From the NCBI RefSeq assembly GCF_000949455.1, contig NZ_JXXK01000016.1, positions 1-64,000 of the forward strand: a stretch of 64,000 bases of DNA. Direction: 5' to 3'. Of this stretch, positions 26,239 through 34,786 are shown piece after piece. Below the pieces are notes generated by a model that worked only from the letters and a program-made list of their open reading frames with translations, was not told the DNA's origin and did not search any database. The first letter of the stretch is position 1. Each line of letters starts with the position of its first letter. The stretch comes from Ruthenibacterium lactatiformans. GTDB taxonomy: Bacteria > Bacillota > Clostridia > Oscillospirales > Ruminococcaceae. Position numbers and translations under genes: made by a program.

Positions 26239-27462
26239 TCAGCGCAGGCTGCGGAACGCAGCACGAGACGCCAGGGCAACGAGCGCCGACACGCCGGAGG
26301 CACCGCATACGACGAGCCATGCCGGGCATTGTTCGAACAGCACGCCGTACATGGCTTGGCCTATGGGCTGCGCGCACATGGACAGCGCCAGCAGGCAGGA
26401 GATCACCTTGCCCACCAGTTCGCCGGGCGTTTGGCTCTGCACAAAGGCCATCATCTGCACGCTGAACAATGTGGAGAGAACCATCAGCATGAAGCTGCAT
26501 ACCGCAACAACAACATAGCCGGCAGACGCGGGCGCCAATGCCAGCGAAAGGCCCATGGGCAGGATGCCCAGTGCGCAGCCAAGCAGCAGGAAATGAGCAC
26601 GCCGGATGTCCAGCCGCTCCCCCAGCACCCCTGCCAGAATCCCGCCCGCAAGCCCTCCCGCCGCAAGGGCGCCCTGTGAAAGACCATAGCGCAGCGTATC
26701 CACAGCCAGCGTCTGGCGCAAAATCACAGGCAGGCCTATGATGAGCATGGAACTCATGAACAGATTGAATGCGCACACCAGCAAAATGATGCGTCCCACA
26801 ACAGGCTTTTCCCGGAAAATATACCGCAGGCTCCGTGCCATATCCTTCTGCGCGACGCGCCAGATGCTGCCGCCATCCCCACGGGAAGCGTGCGGGATGC
26901 GGATGAATGTTTCCATCACAGCGGAAAACACAAAGCATGCACAGCTTACATATAAAATCGGCCGCAAGCCGTTCCAGCTGTAGAGCACACCTCCCAGTAC
27001 CGGGCCAACCAGGCTTGCCAGCGAGCTCACCATATTCACAGCCGCATTCGCAGGCATCAGCTGCTCCGGCGCAGCCAAAAGCGGAATGCTGGCCTGTACC
27101 GCAGGCTGGTATGCGCCCTGAATGCCGTACAGCAGAAGCAGAACAGCCATCAGCAGCGGCACCAGAGGCATCCTGCCCAACGCCAGCGCAAACAACGCGA
27201 TGAGCGCGGCAGCGGAAAAATCCAGCACGACCATGATGTTGCGTTTGTTCACTCTGTCTGCAACGATACCGCCCACGGGCGAAAGCACCACCATGGGCAG
27301 AAAGCTGCCGGCGGAAACAAGCCCCAGCAGCGTGGGCGAACCGGTCTGATCAAACAAATACAGCGGCAGTGCAAAACGCAGCACCGCGTTGCCGAACAGA
27401 GAGATGATCTGGCCGATGATGACGAGAATGAAGTCCTTACCGAAGCGTTTTGTTTTTTGCAT
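26239..27462 (-). CDS. MFS efflux-type transporter
   Basis: A 407-residue major facilitator with 12 predicted helices. GGIVADRVNKRNIMVVLDF (about residue 64) is the loop 2-3 motif A. The overall pattern (SLFGNAVLRFALPLYLFDQTGSPTLLG) fits the MFS_3/enterobactin-exporter-like group of drug or siderophore exporters. RBS AAAGGA. It lies downstream of a TetR gene in the same direction, and a similar palindrome lies ahead of each, so it is probably repressed by that TetR. The substrate cannot be told. Confidence 0.82.
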   Translation of the reverse strand: MQKTKRFGKDFILVIIGQIISLFGNAVLRFALPLYLFDQTGSPTLLGLVSAGSFLPMVVLSPVGGIVADRVNKRNIMVVLDFSAAALIALFALALGRMPLVPLLMAVLLLLYGIQGAYQPAVQASIPLLAAPEQLMPANAAVNMVSSLASLVGPVLGGVLYSWNGLRPILYVSCACFVFSAVMETFIRIPHASRGDGGSIWRVAQKDMARSLRYIFREKPVVGRIILLVCAFNLFMSSMLIIGLPVILRQTLAVDTLRYGLSQGALAAGGLAGGILAGVLGERLDIRRAHFLLLGCALGILPMGLSLALAPASAGYVVVAVCSFMLMVLSTLFSVQMMAFVQSQTPGELVGKVISCLLALSMCAQPIGQAMYGVLFEQCPAWLVVCGASGVSALVALASRAAFRSLR

Positions 27463-27513
27463 GGGTATTTCCTTTCTGTTATGTGGTGCGGCGGAGCGTC
27501 GCGCCGCTTATTA

Positions 27514-27530
27514 ATACCGACGGTTGGTAT
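27514..27530. promoter_or_regulatory. Probable TetR operator ahead of the MFS gene
   Basis: The partial palindrome ATACCGACGGTTGGTAT lies 52 bp before the MFS start. It shares ATACC...GGTAT half-sites with the perfect palindrome in front of the TetR gene (28451-28467). Confidence 0.5.
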
Positions 27531-27736
27531 GTATATCTCTAAAAATAAACTGCCCTTTCGGACAGGTTATTTTTGAAGGCCGAATTCTTCTGGCATAAAC
27601 ACTCATGCGCGCCGTATTCGCGTGCAGATGATTCCAAGAGCAGCTTCGGACAACTGTGCCTGCACGGCGCGGCCCTTCCTGTGCGGCGAGACCTAACAAA
27701 CGTCCGCCCGCCTTTTCGCATTTGCACCGCCGTCGT

Positions 27737-28432
27737 CTACATCCCCCGGCGCTTTTGCCCAGGAGCTTCGCTTTCCCGCTGCTTTTTGGCCGCGTGTGCG
27801 CTGAAGACAAAAAAGTTCTCCAGCATTTCGCCGTCAAAGACATCCAGCCCTACGCCTGCAAGAAGCTGCCTTACAAAACTACAGCGCTCCCGCGCTTCCT
27901 CGGGCGTCATGGGATACAGCAACGGATTCAAGTACTGGTTTGTGATGAGCAGCAGCAGATCGGACGCTTCCCTCACATGCTCCACATGCAGGCTTCCGTC
28001 CGCGTTTCCCTCCCGCAGAACCGGTTCCAAGTAATTCGGGCCCACCTCACGGATCTGGCTGTCTAGCTGCAGCATCATCAGACGGGGCGTGTGAGTCATG
28101 TCCGGCGCTGCGGAAAAAAACTTACCCTGCTCCGTGTTCTGGAGCGACGCCGTAAACATACGGGTAAGTTTTTCCCGCCCATTCAGGCGCTTATCCGTGA
28201 CCACCTCGTTCATCAAAGCCTCTACCCCGGCAAACAGCCTCTGGTCGCACACTGCCTCCAGAATGTCCTCCTTAGACTTGAAATGGTGATAAATGGCTCC
28301 TTTGGACAGATTTCCAAGCGCATCGATGATGTCCTGGATGGTGGTGTTTTCATATCCCTTTTCCAAAAACAGCTTCAGCGACACATCTAAAATACGCGCC
28401 ACGGTCTCCTCCGGGTATTTGTTGCGCGCCAT
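27737..28432 (-). CDS. TetR/AcrR-family transcriptional regulator
   Basis: A 231-residue regulator. The N-terminal helix-turn-helix spans ARNKYPEETVARILDV to NLSKGAIYHHFKSKEDIL (residues 3-55), and the remainder is a helical ligand domain of no recognised subclass. ATG 28432 is chosen because AAAGGGG precedes it; an open frame upstream runs through the operator and into the DUF3810 gene. It precedes an MFS transporter by 274 bp. Autoregulation is suggested by a perfect palindrome 19 bp before its start. Confidence 0.87.
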   Translation of the reverse strand: MARNKYPEETVARILDVSLKLFLEKGYENTTIQDIIDALGNLSKGAIYHHFKSKEDILEAVCDQRLFAGVEALMNEVVTDKRLNGREKLTRMFTASLQNTEQGKFFSAAPDMTHTPRLMMLQLDSQIREVGPNYLEPVLREGNADGSLHVEHVREASDLLLLITNQYLNPLLYPMTPEEARERCSFVRQLLAGVGLDVFDGEMLENFFVFSAHAAKKQRESEAPGQKRRGM

Positions 28433-28450
28433 GGCGCCCGCCCCTTTCAT

Positions 28451-28467
28451 ACATACCATCGGTATGT
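28451..28467. promoter_or_regulatory. Probable TetR autoregulatory operator
   Basis: A perfect palindrome ACATACC-ATC-GGTATGT lies 19 bp upstream of the TetR start codon. It shares half-sites with 27514-27530. Confidence 0.6.
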
Positions 28468-28518
28468 TTACTATCATAACAGCCGCCGCAGAAGCTGTCA
28501 ACCGCCGGCGGCAAACTT

Positions 28519-29637
28519 TTACATACCGCCGTAATAGGCCACCAACAGGTCCACCACCGCGCCGTAGCTTTTGGAGCCGAGCTCCTGGTCGTAGCTTTGC
28601 AGAAATCCCGAATAAGCGCTGTCTGCCGCCTTGGACACCGGAGACTCGAACTGCTGCCAATAGGCGTTGTTTGCGAGAATATCCTCGTTCGCCGTCTGGC
28701 ATACCTGCTGCGCGATCTCCAGCCATTTTTCATAAGACGCACCGTACAGCGCGTTGGAGAGGTGGATATACCCCAACAGATAACCCGAATACGCATACAG
28801 CGGGTCGCCGCTGGTGTCGCACGCGAGGATGGCCACAAAATTGGCCGTCTGTTCGGGTGCGACGCCGCGCACATGCGCCAATTCATGCGCAATGGTCGCA
28901 GGCAGCAGGCATTCGGGCGAATCTACATTCAAATTCGCCTCCCCGGTGAACGGGAAGAAAAAACCTGTAAAATTCAGCGCGCTCAGCACCCGGGAAAACA
29001 GCATGGGCTTGGGGCTGACGGCGGAAACAGACAAAAACGGGTACTGCTGCTCCAATGCGTCGTACAATGTGCCGGATGCGTCAAAAATAGCCTGTGTATC
29101 GCCGGAGAGCACGCCCGGCGCGGCGTGAGGTGCCAACGGCGCCGCCGCATTCAGCTTTTCCATAAACAGGCGCGTTGTGGCCTCAAGCTCGTCCACTGTT
29201 ACGGGCCGGGCCGTTACGCCTGCCTGTTCTTCAAACGTTTCCGCGTAATAAGTAAGGCCCCACAGCAGCGTAAAGCCCGTGTAAACGCTCAGTGCCACCA
29301 GCACGCCGCCCAGCGCACGCCTCCACAGCACTGCCAGCCGCCGTCCGCGCCCACGTGCCAGCAGCCACACTGTGCGGCCCACATACCAGATGCAGAACAA
29401 AACCAGCACGGCCCAGCACAGCTCGGCCACAGAAAAGGGCACAAAACCGCACAGCCATCCCACTGCCCGGTGGTATGGCTGTACGATCTTGTGTACGATG
29501 AAGTCCGATGCGGCGCGGCTGCGCATTACAAGGCGCAGCGCCAGCAGAAACGCGCCCACCGCTCCCAGTGCGAGATACAGCTTTTTGTCGCTCCGCCACG
29601 CCCGCGCCGCGGCGGCTTTTGCTTCTTCTCCCCGCAT
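28519..29637 (-). CDS. DUF3810 membrane protein with HExxH motif
   Basis: A 372-residue membrane protein. Hydrophobic helices lie near residues 20-40, 65-90 and 105-125. The large C-terminal domain contains TIAHELAHVRGVAPEQTANFVA (about residue 250), the zinc-peptidase HExxH pattern with a downstream glutamate. Family DUF3810 is of unknown substrate. It starts 3 bp after csoR in the copper operon, so it may be co-expressed with it, though no copper link is known for the family. Confidence 0.8.
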   Translation of the reverse strand: MRGEEAKAAAARAWRSDKKLYLALGAVGAFLLALRLVMRSRAASDFIVHKIVQPYHRAVGWLCGFVPFSVAELCWAVLVLFCIWYVGRTVWLLARGRGRRLAVLWRRALGGVLVALSVYTGFTLLWGLTYYAETFEEQAGVTARPVTVDELEATTRLFMEKLNAAAPLAPHAAPGVLSGDTQAIFDASGTLYDALEQQYPFLSVSAVSPKPMLFSRVLSALNFTGFFFPFTGEANLNVDSPECLLPATIAHELAHVRGVAPEQTANFVAILACDTSGDPLYAYSGYLLGYIHLSNALYGASYEKWLEIAQQVCQTANEDILANNAYWQQFESPVSKAADSAYSGFLQSYDQELGSKSYGAVVDLLVAYYGGM

Positions 29638-29640
29638 CCG

Positions 29641-29913
29641 TCAGCGCCCCAGCTTATCGACAAGCGCAAGCACTTCGTCCATCTTCTCCGCCTGCAGGGC
29701 CGGATCTCCGCTTTCAAACGCCTCCTGCACGCAGCCGCCGATATGCGCTTTTAAAATCTCTTTGTTCGCCTTGGTGAGGATGGACTGGGTGGCCATCACC
29801 TGATTGGAAATGTCCACGCAGTAACGGTCGTTCTCCACCATGGCAAGGATGCCGTCCAACTGGCCGCGCGCCGTTTTCAGCAGCCGCGTGACCGTCTGCT
29901 TATCCGCCCGCAC
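29641..29913 (-). CDS. csoR: CsoR-family copper-sensing repressor
   Basis: A 90-residue all-helical DUF156 repressor. It has the Cu(I)-binding set C-H-C: Cys in DRYCVDI (about residue 32) with His and Cys in KAHIGGCVQEA (about 57 and 61). LLKTARGQLDGILAMVE is the conserved helix 1. It lies 3 bp after copA and should repress the operon until copper binds. A GC-rich operator candidate lies at 32548-32571. Confidence 0.9.
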   Translation of the reverse strand: MRADKQTVTRLLKTARGQLDGILAMVENDRYCVDISNQVMATQSILTKANKEILKAHIGGCVQEAFESGDPALQAEKMDEVLALVDKLGR

Positions 29914-29916
29914 GGC

Positions 29917-30126
29917 TTATTCCACCGAAATGACGGTGTAGCCCGCATCTTCCACGGCGGCCTTCAGCGTATCGGCGCTCACGCCGTCCTCCACAGTACA
30001 TACGGCCTTTTTCTCTTCCAGGCTTACATTCGCGGCAACGCCCGAAATCCCGTTCAGCGCCTTGTCCACATGGCTGCGGCAGTTCTGGCACATCATCCCT
30101 TCGATAATCAGTGTAATGGTCTTCAT
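29917..30126 (-). CDS. copZ: CopZ-like copper chaperone from an internal start within copA
   Basis: The last 69 codons of copA encode a complete heavy-metal-associated domain (MKTITLIIEGMMCQNCRSHV, metal-binding CxxC). An ATG at 30126 is preceded by GGGAGG with 8-bp spacing, a strong ribosome site inside the copA frame. So a free CopZ chaperone can be made besides the long CopA-CopZ product. This is inference from the site. An ancestral separate copZ whose upstream stop was lost is also possible. Confidence 0.55.
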   Translation of the reverse strand: MKTITLIIEGMMCQNCRSHVDKALNGISGVAANVSLEEKKAVCTVEDGVSADTLKAAVEDAGYTVISVE

Positions 30127-32529
30127 TTGTTTTTCCTCCCTGTCGTTTTTGTTGATATTCTCATTTTGAGGCAATTCTATCCGTTCGGCGCGCGGCTGGG
30201 CGGACATGGGCGAAAGGGGCGCCCCCTGCTCCGCGGCGGCATGCGCCGGATGGGCTTTGAAACGCTTGAGCCGCAGTGCATTCATTACGACGCACACGCT
30301 GGAAAGGCTCATGGCCGCGGCGCCGATCATCGGGTTCAGCCGCAGATGGAACGGCAGGTACAAAAGCCCCGCCGCGACGGGGATGCCCACCGTGTTGTAA
30401 AAGAAAGCCCAGAACAGGTTCTCCTTGATGTTGCGGATAACGGCCTTGGACAGCCGGATGGCCGTGACCGCGTCGGCAAGGTCGCTTTTCATCAGCACCA
30501 CATCGGCGCTTTCGATGGCAACGTCCGTGCCCGCGCCGATGGCGATCCCCACATCCGCGCGGGCCAGCGCCGGCGCGTCGTTGATGCCGTCTCCCACCAT
30601 AGCGACGGTTTTCCCCTGCTGCTGCAGAGCTGCTACATGCTGCTCCTTTTCCTGCGGCAGCACCTCGGCAATGACATGGGGGATGTCCAACTGACGGCGG
30701 ATGGCCTCCGCAGTGCGCCGGTTGTCGCCCGTCAGCATCGTCACATCAATGCCCATACGCTTTAAGTCCGCAATGGCTGCGGCGCTGGAAGGCTTGACGG
30801 TGTCCGCTACGGCGATAACGCCAAGCACCGTCTTTTCGCCGCAGAACAGCAGCGGGGTCTTCCCTTCGCCGGCCAGCGCGTCCAGCTTCTGCTTCACAGG
30901 GGCAGGCAGCGCCATACCGCGCTCCGCCAGCATGGCTTCATTCCCGGCGAAATAAAGCTCCTGCGCATACCGCCCTTCGATGCCCTTGCCGAACACCGCC
31001 TTGAAATCCGTCACCTCATAGGGCTGCACGCCGCGCCGGGCGGCGCACTCCAGCACGGCCTGTGCCAACGGATGCTCGCTTTGCCGCTCCAGGCCGGCGG
31101 CCAGCGCAAGCAGTTCATTCTCCGCCAACGCGCCGACGGGCAGAATGTCCGTAACGGCAGGCTTTCCTTCTGTTATTGTACCAGTTTTGTCAAGCACGAT
31201 GGCGTTGATGCTGTGCGCCGTCTCCAACGCCTCGCCGGATTTGATGAGGATCCCGTTTTCCGCCCCTTTTCCCGTGCCCACCATGATGGCCACGGGCGTG
31301 GCCAGACCCAGCGCACAGGGACAGGAAATGACCAGCACGGAGATACCGATGGAGACCGCAAATTCCGGCGTCTGCCCGGCGAGAAGCCAGCCGATGGAGA
31401 CCGCCAGAGCAATGCCGATGACCACCGGCACGAACACGCCGGAAATTTTGTCCGCCAGCTTTGCAATGGGCGCCTTACTGGAGCTTGCGTCCTCTACCAG
31501 ACGGATGATCTGGGCCAGCGTGGTATCCGCGCCCACCTTGGTGGCACGGAACTTGAAAAATCCCGCTTTATTGATGGTGGCCGCGATCACGGTGCTGCCC
31601 GGCTCCTTTTCCACGGGGATGCTCTCGCCTGTGATGGCCGCCTCGTCGATGCTCGTGTTGCCTTCAAGGATCACGCCGTCCACGGGCACGCTCTGGCCCG
31701 GCCGCACCAGCACGGTGTCGCCCACGACGACCTCCTCCACAGGGATCACCGTCTCCACCCCGCCGCGCTCCACGGCGGCTGTTTTGGGCGCAAGGTCCAT
31801 CAGCTTGGTGATCGCCTCGCTGGTCTTGCCCTTGCTCCTGGTCTCCAGATATTTGCCCAGCGTGATGAGCGCGAGGATCATCGCCGCCGATTCGAAATAA
31901 AGATCCATGTGATATTGGGACACCAGCGCATGGTCCCCCACGCCCAGGCCATAGCCGATGCGGTAGATGGCAAACACGCCGTATACCAGCGCCGCAGTGG
32001 AGCCGATGGCGATCAGGCTGTCCATATTCGGGCTTCCCCGGAGCAGCGTCTTGAACCCCACCTCGTAATACTTGCGGTTGACATACACCACAGGCAGAGT
32101 CAGCAAAAGCTGTGTAAGGGCAAAGCCCACGGCGTTTTCATGCCCTGTCAAAAAGCCCGGCAGCGGAAGGCCGGCCATGCTGCCCATGGAAACATACATC
32201 AGCGGCGCCAGGAAGGCAAACGAGACCCACAGGCGCATGCGCATGTTTTTCAGCTGCGCCTGCATGGGGTTCTGCGCGGGCGCGCCCCCCGGCTTTGCGG
32301 CGGGGCCCGCCCCCCGGCCGTCTGCAGGCGACGCGCCGTAGCCTGCATGCTCCACCGCCTTGACGATCACATCCTGCTCCAGCGGCGCATCGCTCTCTAC
32401 CACCATACTGTTCGTCAGCAGGTTCACCGACACTTCCGACACGCCCTGCACGCCGCGCACCGCCTTTTCCACATGGGCGCTGCACGCCGAGCATGTCATG
32501 CCCGTGACGTTGTATTTTTGTTTTACCAT
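29917..32529 (-). CDS. copA: Copper-exporting P1B-type ATPase CopA with C-terminal HMA domain
   Basis: An 870-residue Cu(I) pump. The N-terminal HMA domain has GMTCSACSAHV. The eight-helix core shows TGES, the CPC metal site (VISCPCALGLATPVA), the phosphorylation site DKTGTITEG, HPLAQAV and GDGINDAPALARADVG. After the last helices (VVMNALRLKRFK) a ~40-residue linker leads, with no stop codon, into a second HMA domain carrying GMMCQNCRSHV. A C-terminal HMA is unusual for CopA and is best read as fused copZ. RBS GAGGGAACGAG. First gene of copA-csoR-DUF3810. Confidence 0.95.
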   Translation of the reverse strand: MVKQKYNVTGMTCSACSAHVEKAVRGVQGVSEVSVNLLTNSMVVESDAPLEQDVIVKAVEHAGYGASPADGRGAGPAAKPGGAPAQNPMQAQLKNMRMRLWVSFAFLAPLMYVSMGSMAGLPLPGFLTGHENAVGFALTQLLLTLPVVYVNRKYYEVGFKTLLRGSPNMDSLIAIGSTAALVYGVFAIYRIGYGLGVGDHALVSQYHMDLYFESAAMILALITLGKYLETRSKGKTSEAITKLMDLAPKTAAVERGGVETVIPVEEVVVGDTVLVRPGQSVPVDGVILEGNTSIDEAAITGESIPVEKEPGSTVIAATINKAGFFKFRATKVGADTTLAQIIRLVEDASSSKAPIAKLADKISGVFVPVVIGIALAVSIGWLLAGQTPEFAVSIGISVLVISCPCALGLATPVAIMVGTGKGAENGILIKSGEALETAHSINAIVLDKTGTITEGKPAVTDILPVGALAENELLALAAGLERQSEHPLAQAVLECAARRGVQPYEVTDFKAVFGKGIEGRYAQELYFAGNEAMLAERGMALPAPVKQKLDALAGEGKTPLLFCGEKTVLGVIAVADTVKPSSAAAIADLKRMGIDVTMLTGDNRRTAEAIRRQLDIPHVIAEVLPQEKEQHVAALQQQGKTVAMVGDGINDAPALARADVGIAIGAGTDVAIESADVVLMKSDLADAVTAIRLSKAVIRNIKENLFWAFFYNTVGIPVAAGLLYLPFHLRLNPMIGAAAMSLSSVCVVMNALRLKRFKAHPAHAAAEQGAPLSPMSAQPRAERIELPQNENINKNDREEKQMKTITLIIEGMMCQNCRSHVDKALNGISGVAANVSLEEKKAVCTVEDGVSADTLKAAVEDAGYTVISVE

Positions 32530-32547
32530 CTCGTTCCCTCTCTCAAA

Positions 32548-32571
32548 ACCTCTCCCCCGGGGTGGGGGTCT
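32548..32571. promoter_or_regulatory. Candidate CsoR operator in front of copA
   Basis: A C-run/G-run dyad (CTCCCCC and GGTGGGGG arms) lies between the promoter and the copA start, where CsoR would block transcription. CsoR sites elsewhere are G/C-tract dyads like this. Inferred from position and composition only. Confidence 0.45.
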
Positions 32572-32577
32572 ATATTC

Positions 32578-32606
32578 ATACTATACCTATTTAGTATTAT
32601 TGTCAA
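32578..32606 (-). promoter_or_regulatory. Sigma-A promoter of the copper operon
   Basis: On the minus strand TTGACA (32601-32606), a 17-bp spacer and TAGTAT (32578-32583). The CsoR candidate begins 6 bp further downstream. Confidence 0.7.
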
Positions 32607-32671
32607 CCGATTTTGCAAAAAATATACGGCCCCTCTCCGGAGGGGCCGTACAGCCGAACATCTTTCTTTTT

Positions 32672-33769
32672 TCAGGAATCATAAGGCGTCTGCGTGCCGA
32701 AAAGCTCGGCGCGCAGCGCTTCGTCGTAAGGCAGGCGCACAAAATCCTCCAGGCGCGTATTGTAAATCTGCTCCAGCCGGGCCGTATAACCCACTACCAC
32801 ATGCGGCATCGCGCGCTGCACTGCGTCCAGCGTCTCGTATACCATGTCCTGCTTTTTCATGGATATCTCATACATCTTCTTATCCCGCGTGCGCACCACC
32901 AGGCCGTGCGTCTTGCCCGTGGGAATGCCGTTGGTGCGGTGCTGCACCGTGCGCATATACGCCCACGCCACATTTTCAGCGTCCAGTACTGTCGTTTTGC
33001 CTCCGGTCTCGAACATCATCCACCGGCCTGTACGCACTCCGTTCACAGGCTCAGTGCTCTGGTAGAACGTTTCCAGCTGTTCCAGCATCGCTTCCGGACT
33101 CTCGCTTGCCTTGCAGTAAGCCCGGATGCGTTTTTGGTACCGCCCCGTCAGCGCACCCGCCAGCATCCAGACCGCCGCAAACAGCGCCACGCCCGCGCCT
33201 GCCGTGAGCAGCCAGGTACCGGATTGGTCCATGCTGCCCAGGTAATCCGCTTTCAGCACCAACGGCAGGAACATCTGCTGCTCCTCGGCCGTCCAGTCGT
33301 CATAGCCGACCACCTGATGGTAAAAATCCAGCGATTCTCCCGACATTGGCAGAATGGTCCCCCGCACCGTAAAGCTTTCCCCCGGCGTCTGGCTGGCGCC
33401 TGTCAGCAGTTCATAGGATGCATCCAGCAAATCATCCGCTGTGCTGATATATCCGGCGTCCACCGCAAGGCCCATATATTCCGCATCCCCTACCGGAATA
33501 ATGTATTCCTTCTCTGTGACAGTAGAGCGGTTTGTGGATGTATTGGTGCGCTCTGTATAGGCATACCAGTCATAGATCAGGTATACCTCCGCCTCCACGT
33601 ATTGCCCTTTCAGCTCGGACACATCCAAAGAGTCCAACGGCTTCGGGCCGCCGATGGCTTTGAATGCGCCGAAGCCCGTCCCCCACAGCAGCCCCGCCGC
33701 CAGAGCCAGCGCGATGATGATCGACGCAGCGTGTCCCTTCAGACTTTTCATTTTCAGTTCCTGCAGCAT
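32672..33769 (-). CDS. Membrane protein of unknown function (DUF6709-like)
   Basis: A 365-residue protein with a transmembrane helix near residue 16 (AASIIIALALAAGLLWG) and a second near 200 (LTAGAGVALFAAVWMLAG). An extracytoplasmic domain of about 150 residues lies between them. The C-terminal cytoplasmic part (GLVVRTRDKKMYEISMKKQDMVYETLDAVQRAMPHV) resembles PH-like DUF6709 proteins. ATG 33769 is preceded by AAGGAGG; an upstream extension has no such site. No functional partner is evident. Confidence 0.65.
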   Translation of the reverse strand: MLQELKMKSLKGHAASIIIALALAAGLLWGTGFGAFKAIGGPKPLDSLDVSELKGQYVEAEVYLIYDWYAYTERTNTSTNRSTVTEKEYIIPVGDAEYMGLAVDAGYISTADDLLDASYELLTGASQTPGESFTVRGTILPMSGESLDFYHQVVGYDDWTAEEQQMFLPLVLKADYLGSMDQSGTWLLTAGAGVALFAAVWMLAGALTGRYQKRIRAYCKASESPEAMLEQLETFYQSTEPVNGVRTGRWMMFETGGKTTVLDAENVAWAYMRTVQHRTNGIPTGKTHGLVVRTRDKKMYEISMKKQDMVYETLDAVQRAMPHVVVGYTARLEQIYNTRLEDFVRLPYDEALRAELFGTQTPYDS

Positions 33770-33898
33770 AAATGCTTCCTCCTTCGCGGACAGCCCCTTT
33801 TCCCCATCCGCACTTATTTTCTTTATTGTAGCAGGATATGCGCCTGTGCGCCACGTTTTTTCTGCATTTCGGCGCAACTTTTACAAGCAGAAACAAAA

Positions 33899-33926
33899 AG
33901 GCGGGGCCGCAGCCGCGGCCCCGCCT
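33899..33926 (-). terminator. Intrinsic terminator of the fsa-like gene
   Basis: A perfect 12-bp stem AGGCGGGGCCGC with its complement, followed on the minus strand by UUUUUGUUU, 13 bp past the stop codon. Confidence 0.88.
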
Positions 33927-33938
33927 GTATGGCTTGAA

Positions 33939-34595
33939 TTATTTTCCGAACACCTTTTCGTAGTCGGCCCGGAATTTTGCGATGCCCGCATCCGTCAGCG
34001 GATGCTTTGTCATCTGCTCGATGACACTGTACGGTACCGTGGCGATATCCGCGCCCGCCAGCGCGCAGTCCGTCACATGCACAGGGTTGCGCACACTGGC
34101 CGCAATGATCTCCGTATGGATATCGTCATACATGGCGAACATATCCGCAATGGTGCGCACCAAATCAATGCCCGGCATGCTGATGTCGTCCAGACGGCCC
34201 AGGAACGGGCTGACGTACGCCGCGCCCGCGCGCGCAGCCAGAAGCGCCTGGTTCGCGCTGAAGATCAGCGTCACATTGCACTTGATGCCCTCTGCGGAAA
34301 GCACCTTGGTCGCTTTCAGGCCCTCCACCGTCATGGGAATCTTCACCACCATGTTCGGATGGATCGCCGCGATCTCACGGCCTTCCGCGATCATGCCCGC
34401 CGCGTCCTCGGTGGTGGCCTTTACCTCGCCGGAGATGGGGCCGTCCACAATGGACGCGATCTCACGGATGACCTCAACGAAATCCCGCCCCTCTTTTGCA
34501 ATCAGGCTGGGGTTCGTCGTCACGCCGCAGATAACGCCCATATCGTTGGCTTTTTTGATGTCCTCCACGTTTGCTGTGTCGATAAAAAACTTCAT
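33939..34595 (-). CDS. fsa: Transaldolase / fructose-6-phosphate aldolase-like protein
   Basis: A 218-residue short transaldolase (TalC/FSA subfamily). MKFFIDTANVEDIKKANDMGVICGVTTNPSLIAKEG is the family opening. The Schiff-base lysine is in VVKIPMT (about residue 84), followed by NVTLIFSANQALLAARAGAAYVSPFLGR. Short members act either as transaldolases in the pentose phosphate pathway or as fructose-6-phosphate aldolases; sequence alone does not decide. It is followed by a terminator and preceded by fucO on the same strand. Confidence 0.9.
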   Translation of the reverse strand: MKFFIDTANVEDIKKANDMGVICGVTTNPSLIAKEGRDFVEVIREIASIVDGPISGEVKATTEDAAGMIAEGREIAAIHPNMVVKIPMTVEGLKATKVLSAEGIKCNVTLIFSANQALLAARAGAAYVSPFLGRLDDISMPGIDLVRTIADMFAMYDDIHTEIIAASVRNPVHVTDCALAGADIATVPYSVIEQMTKHPLTDAGIAKFRADYEKVFGK

Positions 34596-34739
34596 AGCAC
34601 CCTGTCCCTTTCCGTTTTGTTTTGAACGCCTCCCGCACCCCTCCCAAGGCGCAGGGCTTCAACTCTTTCAGTATAATCCCGGAACACGCCCAAAGTCAAA
34701 CAGAAACGACGTTTCTTTTACGGTTTCGACAAAAAAACA

Positions 34740-34761
34740 GCCCGGAGCGTATGCCCCGGGC
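34740..34761 (-). terminator. Intrinsic terminator of the fucO-like gene
   Basis: Stem GCCCGG/CCGGGC with a 10-nt loop, followed on the minus strand by UG and a 7-base U run (34731-34737). Confidence 0.75.
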
Positions 34762-34786
34762 CGGCAGCCGCAGCGGCGGCTCTGTT

